Shown here: piece by piece, positions 41,768-50,111 of the stretch
Numbering within the stretch: position 1 is the first letter of the stretch
Layout: every line of letters starts with the position of its first letter
Assembly (NCBI RefSeq): GCF_000422685.1
Contig: NZ_AUGN01000009.1
Location: 124,001-188,000, forward strand
Origin: Flavobacterium gelidilacus DSM 15343
GTDB taxonomy: Bacteria; Bacteroidota; Bacteroidia; Flavobacteriales; Flavobacteriaceae
Length of the DNA: 64,000 nt
Reading direction: 5' to 3'
Position numbers and translations under genes: made by a program
Notes under the pieces: generated by a model
The model's input: only the letters and a program-made list of their open reading frames with translations
Told to the model about the DNA's origin: nothing
The model's database searches: none

Positions 41768-43996
41768 CTATTCTTTTATAAACTTAGTATTAGAAACTCC
41801 CAAATCAGTATTGACTTTTATAAAATAATTTCCTGATTGTAAAGTTGAAACATCAACTGTTGAAATTGTATTTGGTACAGCTAAAACAATCTGTCCTAAT
41901 GTATTATAAATTTCAATTGAATTAATTGGTGTTCTATCTTTTGATTGAATATTCAAAACATCTTTTACAGGATTTGGATATAATGTAAAATGTGTTCCAA
42001 AATCAAAATCTGTGACTTTTAAAGCTGCAATTGTTGTTGTAAATGTGTTTGTAGTAATCGGAAAATTATAATCAAAATAGATATTTGCATTATTGCTAAA
42101 TGTATTACCAACAACTAAATTAGATTTCGTTTTAATTTTGAAAGCTACATAACCATCATTAGTTGCGTCATCAAAAGGTAAATTGATTCCTTCAAAGATG
42201 AATTCTACTTTGTCAGCATTAATTCTTGTAACAAAATCATGACTTGAATGCAAAGGAATTAAAGTAGCAACATCAAATTTAGTTAAATCAATCATATCTT
42301 TTACTACAACATTTTCTGCTGCATACGTTCCTGTGTTTTCAAAACGAATTACATAATGCACATATTGACCAATCATATCTGGACCAACTGTTGTGCCTTC
42401 AATACAAGTTTTGTCGTTTGGATCATAAGAACCAACAACTATTTGTCTTATATTGGAAACATTATCTGAAACAAATTCATCAGTTGTTAAGGGAGTTATA
42501 CTTGCCGAATAACTTAAAATATCACCATTATTTACTGCTGGAGTTTCTGTTGGACTATTTACATTAAAAACCACATCAATTGTTCTGGTTTCAAAAGGTT
42601 GAAGATTAGTATAATTCCAAGTTAAAGTTGATGGTTGTTGGTTATTGGTTGTTGGATTTGCAGAAACCAAATCCAAAACTGCATCATTAAAATCTAATGC
42701 AATCGTTCCGTTCTCAACTTCTGTTCCTTTATTTTTATAAATAATAGTATAATTAGCATCAAAACCAGGACGAGCAGGATTTGTTGGAATAAAAGTCACC
42801 TCAACATCATGATGAACTCCATTAGCGGTAACACAAAAACCTTGAATTGATGGACTTGTTTGAGTTGGAAAATTGGCTACAAAACTAGCTGGACTTATAT
42901 TGAAATAGGTTGGGTTTTCGAGATTAGGGGTAATTGTGTGATTTCCATCTTCAATAGGAATTGAATAATTACCTGACATATTTGAAAAAATTGTACCAAA
43001 ATTTGTTCCATCAGTAATTGACAAATTTAAATTTGGATAAATAATATCATTTAAATCACATCCATTATTATCAAAATCTAATTTAGAGTTACCTTCAATT
43101 GTATAAAAAGTTCCATTTGGATTAAAAGAACAATAAGTATTTACATGGCAGTTATTATAACCATAAGAAATTATAGATTGTTGAATTAAATTAATATCTT
43201 CATCATCAGCACAAATATATTGCAGATTTGGATTACTATAAAAGCTTAAATACTGCCAATAAGCATTATTATTTTTAATATAAAGTGTGTTTATTTGATT
43301 ATAATTACAGTTTAAATAATTTAAAAATGAGTTTTGGGATAAATCTAAAGTTGATAAGCTATTATTATAAATTAATAGACCTTCTAAATTAGGATTTTGA
43401 GAAACATCTAAGTTACTTATCTGATTGAAAAAAAGTTGCAATTGAATTAAATTAGGATTTTGACTAACATCTAAACTAGTTAATAGATTATTTGTACATA
43501 GTAAAACTTCTAAATTAATATTCTGTGAAACATCTAAACTGGTTAATTGATTGTATCTAATCCATAATGTAGATAATGCCAAATTTTGAGAAATATTTAG
43601 AGTTGATAATGGGCTATTGGTACACTGTAGTTTTATTAAATTAATATTTTGGGAAACATCTAAACTAGTTAATTGATTATAAGAGCAACTTAACACAATT
43701 AAATTTACAAAATATTCAATACCTGTCAAATCTGTAATATTATAACCTGAAACATTTAAGTATTTAATTAATAAGGCTTCACTTTGTTCTATTTCACCAT
43801 TATTGTTTATATCAATAGGATTATAACTTGAAACTTGAAAATTACTATTTGGAATTTGAGATGAAGCAATTGGAGGGTTTACCATGTAACTAGCACTTAA
43901 CAATGCTGCTTTAAAATTAGCATCAGGAATATTAACAATCTGTGCTTGCGCAGCAAAACTCACTACAAACACAACTAAAAAGTATAATTTCTTCAT
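41768..43996 (-). CDS. Secreted leucine-rich-repeat protein with T9SS sorting tail
   Basis: The frame is open beyond this, but the ATG at 43996 begins a clear signal peptide (LYFLVVFVVSFAAQAQ), giving 742 residues. From about residue 95 to 270 there is a tandem array of roughly 21-residue leucine-rich repeats built on LTSLDVSQN and LLCTNNLLTSLDVSQNPNL. Then come Ig/DUF11-like domains (DPNDKTCIEGT, VVKDMIDLTKFDV). The last 75 residues are the type IX sorting domain (FTLYPNPVKDVLNI..GNYFIKV..KFIKE). It should be exported and anchored on the cell surface, possibly as an adhesin. Confidence 0.88.
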   Translation of the reverse strand: MKKLYFLVVFVVSFAAQAQIVNIPDANFKAALLSASYMVNPPIASSQIPNSNFQVSSYNPIDINNNGEIEQSEALLIKYLNVSGYNITDLTGIEYFVNLIVLSCSYNQLTSLDVSQNINLIKLQCTNSPLSTLNISQNLALSTLWIRYNQLTSLDVSQNINLEVLLCTNNLLTSLDVSQNPNLIQLQLFFNQISNLDVSQNPNLEGLLIYNNSLSTLDLSQNSFLNYLNCNYNQINTLYIKNNNAYWQYLSFYSNPNLQYICADDEDINLIQQSIISYGYNNCHVNTYCSFNPNGTFYTIEGNSKLDFDNNGCDLNDIIYPNLNLSITDGTNFGTIFSNMSGNYSIPIEDGNHTITPNLENPTYFNISPASFVANFPTQTSPSIQGFCVTANGVHHDVEVTFIPTNPARPGFDANYTIIYKNKGTEVENGTIALDFNDAVLDLVSANPTTNNQQPSTLTWNYTNLQPFETRTIDVVFNVNSPTETPAVNNGDILSYSASITPLTTDEFVSDNVSNIRQIVVGSYDPNDKTCIEGTTVGPDMIGQYVHYVIRFENTGTYAAENVVVKDMIDLTKFDVATLIPLHSSHDFVTRINADKVEFIFEGINLPFDDATNDGYVAFKIKTKSNLVVGNTFSNNANIYFDYNFPITTNTFTTTIAALKVTDFDFGTHFTLYPNPVKDVLNIQSKDRTPINSIEIYNTLGQIVLAVPNTISTVDVSTLQSGNYFIKVNTDLGVSNTKFIKE

Positions 43997-44118
43997 ATTT
44001 AATAAATTATAGATATTCAAAAGTAAACTTTTTTTGTAAATAATCGCCTTTTTTTTAGTATAAAACATAAGTTTATTCTTAACTATTAATTTCTTCAAAA
44101 AAATAGTAATTTAGCCAA

Positions 44119-44877
44119 ATGATTAAAGTCGTTATTTTAGGTTCAGGAAATGTTGCTTCGCATCTTATAAAAGCTATGGAAGCCAATACTGCTATTGATT
44201 TAGTTCAAGTTTATGCTCGTTCTAAAAAATCGCTTGAAAATGTAATGGATTCTAACAAAATAACAACTTCATTTACAACTTTAAAAGAAGCTGATGTTTA
44301 TGTAATTTCGGTTAGTGATAAAGCTATTGAAGAAGTTTCTAATCAAATTCCGTTTACCAATAAATTAGTTGTTCATACTTCTGGAACAATGGATTTTAAC
44401 GTAATAAATCCTAAAAATAAACGTGGTGTTTTTTATCCTTTGCAAACCTTTTCAAAAAACAAGGAAATAAACATGCAAGAAGTTCCGTTTTGTTTAGAAA
44501 CCGAAAACATTGAAGATTATAATTCAGTAGGAAATTTAGCTAAAAGTTTATCGAATTCAGTTTATAATATTACTGGTGAACAACGAAAAAGTTTGCATAT
44601 TTCAGCCGTTTTTGTTTCTAATTTCGTGAATCATTTATATCAAATTGGTGATGCACTTTGCATAGAAAATAACGTTCCTTTTGCTATCTTGCAGCCTTTA
44701 ATTGAAGAAACAGCGAATAAGATAAAAACGCTTGCTCCAGTTGATGCACAAACTGGTCCAGCCATTAGAAATGATGAACCGACAATCGAAAAACATTTGG
44801 AAGCTTTAACAAATCCAACTTATAAAGAATTATACAGACAACTAACCTTATCTATACAAAATGTCAAAAAGCTATAA
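44119..44877 (+). CDS. Rossmann-fold DUF2520 protein
   Basis: The 252-residue protein opens with MIKVVILGSGNVASHLIKAM (NAD(P)-binding loop) and ends with DUF2520-type residues (FVSNFVNHLYQIGDALC). It resembles F420-dependent or pyrroline-carboxylate-like oxidoreductases but no substrate is known. Its 3' end overlaps kdsC by 17 bases, and the order DUF2520-KdsC-UbiA-Maf looks like a conserved flavobacterial cluster. Confidence 0.85.
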   Translation: MIKVVILGSGNVASHLIKAMEANTAIDLVQVYARSKKSLENVMDSNKITTSFTTLKEADVYVISVSDKAIEEVSNQIPFTNKLVVHTSGTMDFNVINPKNKRGVFYPLQTFSKNKEINMQEVPFCLETENIEDYNSVGNLAKSLSNSVYNITGEQRKSLHISAVFVSNFVNHLYQIGDALCIENNVPFAILQPLIEETANKIKTLAPVDAQTGPAIRNDEPTIEKHLEALTNPTYKELYRQLTLSIQNVKKL

Positions 44878-45388
44878 AGAAATAATGAACGACATCACTA
44901 CATTTATTTTAGATGTAGATGGCGTTTTAACTGATGGAACAATTCATGTAACCCAAACTGGTGAAATGTTAAGAGAAATGAACATTCGCGATGGTTATGC
45001 TATGAAAGCTGCTGTTGAAAATGGCTACACGGTTTGCATCATTTCTGGTGGAAGCAACGAAGGTGTTCGCATCAGATTAAGAAATTTAGGAATCACGGAT
45101 ATTCATTTAGGGGTTCCAAATAAAGTAGAAACTTTCAAAGAATTTACCGAATTATACAACATCAATCCAGAGCAAGTTTTGTACATGGGTGATGATATTC
45201 CTGATTTTCATGTCATGAAATTAGTAGGATTACCAACCTGTCCACAAAACGCTGTTCCAGAAATAAAAAACATAAGCAAATACATTTCGCATATCAATGG
45301 TGGAAAAGGTTGCGTAAGAGACGTAATCGAACAAGTCATGAAAGTACAAGGCAAATGGATGGAGCATTTTGATGCTAAGTTTGATTAA
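44861..45388 (+). CDS. kdsC: KdsC-type HAD phosphatase
   Basis: Small HAD phosphatase of the KdsC type, which converts Kdo-8-phosphate to Kdo for lipopolysaccharide. The 175-residue protein shows ILDVDGVLTDGTI (Asp18, Asp20), CIISGGSNEGV, and GDDIPDFHVMKLVGLP. The start overlaps the upstream gene by 17 bases; a second Met nine codons in (MNDITTF) is also possible. Kdo synthesis is the likely role, though no other Kdo gene is in the window. Confidence 0.88.
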   Translation: MSKSYKEIMNDITTFILDVDGVLTDGTIHVTQTGEMLREMNIRDGYAMKAAVENGYTVCIISGGSNEGVRIRLRNLGITDIHLGVPNKVETFKEFTELYNINPEQVLYMGDDIPDFHVMKLVGLPTCPQNAVPEIKNISKYISHINGGKGCVRDVIEQVMKVQGKWMEHFDAKFD

Positions 45389-45392
45389 ATTT

Positions 45393-45570
45393 AACCGCAA
45401 AGACGCAAAGTTTTGCGCAAAGTTCGCAAAGCAACTATGTTAACTATACAGAGCAAAGCGACTTTTCATACAATAAAATTCTATGATTCTATGTGTTTCA
45501 AATAATTAACCACAAATTCGCAAATTATTTCTAAATACAATTAATTACCCAATGTCACACTGAGCCTGTC
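45393..45570. repeat. Composite intergenic repeat region before the UbiA gene
   Basis: The 209-base gap holds, in order, AACCGCAAAGACGCAAAGTT and GCGCAAAGTTCGCAAAG (45393-45430), the inverted family-A repeat (45450-45499), ACCACAAATTCGCAAATT (45510-45530) and then CACTGAGCCTGTCGAAGTG (45558-45576), an imperfect palindrome seen in many Bacteroidetes genomes. No coding sequence was found in the gap. Confidence 0.6.
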
Positions 45571-45597
45571 GAAGTGCTTCCCAATAACAAACAAAAC

Positions 45598-46530
45598 ATG
45601 AAGTTCCTAAAACTAATACGTTACCAAAACCTACTAATTATAGCCCTTGTTCAAGCGGTTTTCCATTTTGGATTTCTGAAACAACAAGAAGGTTTACTGC
45701 TTGCTTTAAACGATGTTGAATTTATACTTCTTATGATTGCAACGCTTTGTATTGCAGCTGCTGGTTACATCATCAACAATATTGTCGATCAAGAAACAGA
45801 TTCTATTTCAAAACCTGAAAAAGTAATTGTAGGTAAACATATTTCTGAAACAAGAGCTTACAATTATTATATTGCTTTGAATATAGTTGGCGTTTTAATT
45901 GGCTTTTTTATAGCTAATATTATTTTTAAAGAAAGTTTTGCCGCTATTTTTATTGTAGTTGCTTTTATTCTTTATCTTTATGCAACGCAATTTAAACAAA
46001 GTTTGTTAGCTGGAAATTTCTTGGTTTCTTTTCTAGTAGCTTTTAGTATTTTATTGGTTGGAGTTTTTGACTTATATCCAGTAATTACAAATGAAAACCG
46101 TCCGTTTTTAGGAATTTTATTTCAAATTATTATCGATTATGCCATTTTTGCTTTTTTATTGACTTTCATTAGAGAAGTTGTAAAAGATATAGAAGATTAT
46201 GAAGGTGATTTAAAAACTGGAATGAATACTTTACCCATTTATTTAGGAAAAGAAAAAACGCAGAAAGTAGTATTTGGATTAAGCTTTATTCCATTAATAG
46301 CACTACTCTATTATTTAAATGCCAACTTTGTTACTTTAGAATATGTCATATATTACACTTTGGCTTTCATAGTTGCGCCAATGTTGTATTTTATTATAAA
46401 AATTTGGCAAGCAAAAACGCAAAAGGATTTCAATCATGTAAGCACTGTTTTAAAGGTGATTATGATTACTGGAATTTTATCGATTGTCGTAATTACTTAT
46501 AACTTAAATCACATTTCAAACATTGGATAA
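45598..46530 (+). CDS. UbiA-family prenyltransferase
   Basis: The ATG at 45598 is chosen over an upstream in-frame start, giving 310 residues. Both acidic motifs are present: NNIVDQETDSISKPEK (NxxxDxxxD type) near residue 60 and KDIEDYEGDLKTGMNTLP near 195. About eight membrane helices are predicted. Relatives in this order carry the label geranylgeranylglycerol-phosphate geranylgeranyltransferase, but the prenyl substrate is not known. The last 8 bases overlap maf. Confidence 0.85.
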   Translation: MKFLKLIRYQNLLIIALVQAVFHFGFLKQQEGLLLALNDVEFILLMIATLCIAAAGYIINNIVDQETDSISKPEKVIVGKHISETRAYNYYIALNIVGVLIGFFIANIIFKESFAAIFIVVAFILYLYATQFKQSLLAGNFLVSFLVAFSILLVGVFDLYPVITNENRPFLGILFQIIIDYAIFAFLLTFIREVVKDIEDYEGDLKTGMNTLPIYLGKEKTQKVVFGLSFIPLIALLYYLNANFVTLEYVIYYTLAFIVAPMLYFIIKIWQAKTQKDFNHVSTVLKVIMITGILSIVVITYNLNHISNIG

Positions 46531-47104
46531 TTTTCTACCAAATAAAAAAATAATTTTAGCTTCTGGTTCACCAAGAAGACAGCAATATTGCAAAGAATTA
46601 GGCCTAGATTTCTCAATTCAATTAAAAGAAGTCGAAGAAATTTATCCTGATTACTTAATTCATCATGAAATCACTGATTTTTTAGCTGAATTAAAAGCAA
46701 ATGCCTTTGAAAATGAATTAGCTGAAAACGAAATCTTAATTACAAGTGACACTATTGTTTGGCACGAAGAAAAAGCTTTAGGTAAACCAAAAGATTATGA
46801 TGATGCGTTTGAAATGATCAATTCAATGGCTGGAAAAACACATGAAGTAATTACATCAGTTTGTATTAAAACTTCGTTAAAATCAGAAGTCTTTCACAGT
46901 ATTACTAAAGTGACTTTTGTAAATTTGAGCAAAGAGGAAATCGATTATTACATCACAAATTACAAACCTTTTGACAAAGCTGGTGCCTACGGAATTCAAG
47001 AATGGATTGGTTTAATTGGAATTTCAAAAATCGAAGGTTCTTATCCAAACGTAGTCGGATTACCCGTTGATAAACTTTATGCTAAACTAAAAGAATATGT
47101 TTAA
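46523..47104 (+). CDS. maf: Maf-family nucleotide pyrophosphatase
   Basis: Hydrolyses non-canonical or modified dNTPs/NTPs to monophosphates. The 193-residue protein has ILASGSPRRQQYC at the start, SDTIVWHEEKALGKP (catalytic Asp), and KPFDKAGAYGIQEWIG. The start is a TTG (46523) overlapping the UbiA stop by 8 bases; no in-frame ATG exists upstream within the gene start, so the TTG is decisive. Flows directly into the MscS-type gene. Confidence 0.88.
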   Translation: MDNFLPNKKIILASGSPRRQQYCKELGLDFSIQLKEVEEIYPDYLIHHEITDFLAELKANAFENELAENEILITSDTIVWHEEKALGKPKDYDDAFEMINSMAGKTHEVITSVCIKTSLKSEVFHSITKVTFVNLSKEEIDYYITNYKPFDKAGAYGIQEWIGLIGISKIEGSYPNVVGLPVDKLYAKLKEYV

Positions 47105-47633
47105 TCAATTTCAAAATGAATATTTACATCAAGAAATTTCAACACTAATAGTTTTAGTTATTGTTGTTATACTTCGCTATTTTTTTGCTAAAGGAATAAG
47201 AAAATATGCAAAATCTCACGAAACCTTAGAACACAGAACAAATTTGGTTATTAAATATGTAAATTTTCTAATTGGCTTATTGGCTATTATTACAATTGTA
47301 GTGATTTGGGGTGTAAAAAAAGACCAACTTTTTCTATTTATTTCTTCTATTTTTACTGTCGTTGGTGTTGCTGCATTTGCACAATGGTCGCTATTAAGTA
47401 ATATTACAGCAGGAATTATTATATTTTTTGCTTTTCCATTTAAAATTGGAGATCATATTAAAATTTTAGATAAAGATTTTCCGATTTCTGGAGAAATCAT
47501 TGATATTAAAGCATTTTATATTCTTTTAAAAACACAAGAAGGGGAAACTGTTACTTATCCAAATAACATCCTAATGCAAAAAGGAATCTCAGTTTTAGAT
47601 AATCATTCTGAAGTAAAAGAGTTTACAGATTAA
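47097..47633 (+). CDS. Small mechanosensitive-channel-type (MscS) protein
   Basis: The 178-residue protein has three membrane helices (about 17-33, 50-70, 80-115), and the last carries the MscS pore pattern AAFAQWSLLSNITAGIIIFFAF followed by the beta domain PFKIGDHIKIL. It is a reduced MscS-family channel. Its start overlaps maf by 8 bases. The C-terminal cytoplasmic domain is short. Confidence 0.82.
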   Translation: MFNQFQNEYLHQEISTLIVLVIVVILRYFFAKGIRKYAKSHETLEHRTNLVIKYVNFLIGLLAIITIVVIWGVKKDQLFLFISSIFTVVGVAAFAQWSLLSNITAGIIIFFAFPFKIGDHIKILDKDFPISGEIIDIKAFYILLKTQEGETVTYPNNILMQKGISVLDNHSEVKEFTD

Positions 47634-47676
47634 TAATAAATTAATTCTGTTTTCAGTTTTAAAAAAACCTTGAAAA

Positions 47677-49512
47677 ATGAATAATAATAATAGAGTTTTA
47701 TTGTTATTTCTATTTGTATTTCTCTTTTGTGCTTCTGGAAATTCTCAAATAATTCCTAAAGAGAAAGATACTGTAAAAATGTACAAAGACATTGAAAACT
47801 ATTCCGAAAAGGGTCGTTTTACAAAATTTTTACACAAACTTGTATTTGAACCCACAAAAAAAACAACTATTGATTCTACATTAATTGTCAAGAAATTTGA
47901 AAAAAATTACGCAAATTTTGAAGGTAAAATTGTGAGGAATATAACTATCGAAGTGATGGATCCTTTTGGCTTTTCTGTAACAGATAGCGCCAGAAAACCA
48001 AAAAATTATTTAGAACGAGCAGGAAACTCTATCCATGATAAAACTAGTAATTGGACGATTAAAAATTTATTGCTTTTTAAGAAAAATAAACCTTTAGACA
48101 CTTTACTACTAAAAGACTCTAAACGTATTATAAGAAGTCAGAAATATGTTAGAAGAGTTGAAATTGATGCCAACTTAATTTCTGAAAAATCAGATTCTAT
48201 TGATATTCATATTAAGGTTTTAGATGCTTGGAGTACTGTTCCTAATTTTTCTTCTTCGACAAATAAATCTACTTTTGAATTAAACGAATATAACTTTCTT
48301 GGATTTGGACATCAATTAAAAAATTCATACCAAAAAAGTTTAACTAGTAATGACAACGCATACAGTGTAGATTATATAGTTCCAAATTTTAAAAACAGCT
48401 ATATAAGTTCAACATTAAATTATGATATAGATCTTAATAGAAATTACACCAAAAGTGTGAATATCGAAAGACCTTTTCTCTCAGCTTATATCAATTGGGC
48501 TGGTGGAATTAAAATTGGTCAACAATTTAGAACTGAAATTCCAATTGACACTACTTTTATGAGTGAAAAACAAAATTTTAAATATAATAGTCAAGATTAT
48601 TGGATAGGAAGATCTTTTCAAATTTTCAATGGAAATTCTGAAAGAGATAGAACTACAAATTTAATAACATCAGCACGTTTTTACAGAACAAATTATTTAG
48701 AAAAAGCTTCTTCTTTATACGATAATAAAAATTACTATTCTAACGAACAATTATATTTGGTAGGTATCGGAATTGCATCTAGACAATTTAAACAAGAAAA
48801 ATATGTTTTTAATTATGGCGTAATTGAAGATATACCAACAGGAATTGTTTATGGAATAACAGGTGGTTATCAACGTAAAAATGATGCCTATCGCTACTAT
48901 TATGGAGGAAGATTTAGCTTGGGAAAATTTTATAATTGGGGTTATTTGAGCTCAAATATTGAATATGGCACTTTCTCTAAAAGATCATCAGAACAAACTA
49001 CACTTTCCCTAAAACTGATTTATTTCACAAATTTAATTGAACGTAAAAAATGGAAATTCAGGCAATTTATTAAACCTGAACTAATTATTGGAACTAACAG
49101 AATTGATTCAAGATTTGATAGAGTAACGCTGAATGATAATTATGGAATTAGAGGCTTTAATAGTGACATTTTATTTGGTACAAAAAAATTACTTCTAACC
49201 TTTCAAACGCAAGGCTATTCACCATGGAATTTAGGAGGATTTCGTCTAAACCCTTTTCTAAGTTATACTTTCGGAATGCTAAGTGATGATAACAATCACT
49301 TTACGAGAAGCAAAATGTTTTCACAATATGGAGCTGGTTTAGTAATTAGTAATGATTATTTGGTTTTTGATAGTTTTCAAATCTCCTTTTCCTTTTTTCC
49401 AAATATTCCTGGAATTGGCGAAAACATTTTTAAAACCAATGCTTTTAAAACTGATGACATAGGTTTTCAAAATTTTGATTTATCTAAACCTAAAATCATT
49501 GAATACAAATAG
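47677..49512 (+). CDS. Outer-membrane beta-barrel protein (BamA/TamA-like)
   Basis: The 611-residue protein has a signal peptide (VLLLFLFVFLFCASGNSQ), one POTRA-like segment (FEGKIVRNITIEVMDPFGF..SQKYVRRVEID, about 75-190) and then a series of alternating amphipathic strands forming a barrel (YNFLGFGHQLKNSY, YDIDLNRNYTKSVNIERPF and on). The end FDSFQISFSFFPNIPG resembles the closing strands of Omp85 proteins. It lacks the full set of POTRA domains of BamA, so it is more like a small TamA-like or phospholipase-type barrel. Confidence 0.75.
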   Translation: MNNNNRVLLLFLFVFLFCASGNSQIIPKEKDTVKMYKDIENYSEKGRFTKFLHKLVFEPTKKTTIDSTLIVKKFEKNYANFEGKIVRNITIEVMDPFGFSVTDSARKPKNYLERAGNSIHDKTSNWTIKNLLLFKKNKPLDTLLLKDSKRIIRSQKYVRRVEIDANLISEKSDSIDIHIKVLDAWSTVPNFSSSTNKSTFELNEYNFLGFGHQLKNSYQKSLTSNDNAYSVDYIVPNFKNSYISSTLNYDIDLNRNYTKSVNIERPFLSAYINWAGGIKIGQQFRTEIPIDTTFMSEKQNFKYNSQDYWIGRSFQIFNGNSERDRTTNLITSARFYRTNYLEKASSLYDNKNYYSNEQLYLVGIGIASRQFKQEKYVFNYGVIEDIPTGIVYGITGGYQRKNDAYRYYYGGRFSLGKFYNWGYLSSNIEYGTFSKRSSEQTTLSLKLIYFTNLIERKKWKFRQFIKPELIIGTNRIDSRFDRVTLNDNYGIRGFNSDILFGTKKLLLTFQTQGYSPWNLGGFRLNPFLSYTFGMLSDDNNHFTRSKMFSQYGAGLVISNDYLVFDSFQISFSFFPNIPGIGENIFKTNAFKTDDIGFQNFDLSKPKIIEYK

Positions 49513-49613
49513 TAAATGTAAATTATGTAAGCATGTCCTAAAATTATATAACATGTTTTGGGGTAATTTGATCAACTTTACACTATAATTGAAACTAATT
49601 TAAAACAATAATT

Positions 49614-49934
49614 ATGAAAACTATTATCAACAAAATGTCTTTTATGACTTTACTTATGGTCTTAACTATGACATTAATTCCTACTTTAACATTTGCAAAT
49701 GAAACTATTTCAGCAAATCCAAATCCAGAAGTTCCTGCTAAAGTACAAGTAATGCTTGACCGTTTAGATGAAATTAAAGAAATGGACAAATCAGAATTAT
49801 CAAGAGCTGAAAAAAAAGAGCTTAGAAAAGAAGTTAGAGTAATAAAAAGTGAATTAAGGTCAAGCGGAAACGGTGTTTATTTATCTGTTGGTGCTATTAT
49901 AATAATTGTATTACTTTTAATTTTACTATTGTAA
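49614..49934 (+). CDS. Small secreted protein with C-terminal membrane helix
   Basis: The 106-residue protein has a signal peptide (MTLLMVLTMTLIPTLTFA), a charged helical segment (VQVMLDRLDEIKEMDKSELSRAEKKELRKEVRVIKSEL split in the middle) and ends in a strongly hydrophobic C-terminal helix (IIIIVLLLILLL). The hydrophobic end suggests tail-anchored insertion. No function is known to me; it looks conserved in flavobacteria. A long hairpin follows at 49981. Confidence 0.7.
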   Translation: MKTIINKMSFMTLLMVLTMTLIPTLTFANETISANPNPEVPAKVQVMLDRLDEIKEMDKSELSRAEKKELRKEVRVIKSELRSSGNGVYLSVGAIIIIVLLLILLL

Positions 49935-49980
49935 TACCAAAAACTCAAAATATAACTTAATAGCTATTTTAGTTTATCAC

Positions 49981-50022
49981 ATAATTAAGAGCAATAACTT
50001 AGCAGTTGTTGCTCTTAATTAT
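49981..50022 (+). terminator. Terminator after the small secreted protein
   Basis: An 18-bp stem (49981-49998 with 50005-50022, one G-U wobble) around a six-base loop, followed by TTTG. The T tail is short. Confidence 0.65.
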
Positions 50023-50111
50023 TTGTTAAAGAAATTCCAAAATTTGAAAAAATACTTCACGACAAATTAATAATTGCTATTTTTGAAGCTATTGCCAATA
50101 AAAAAGTTAAA

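Noticed and set aside
45449..45500. Small non-coding RNA gene
   Set aside because: The conserved stretch repeats elsewhere in inverted form and has no promoter or terminator, so a dispersed repeat is a better reading.
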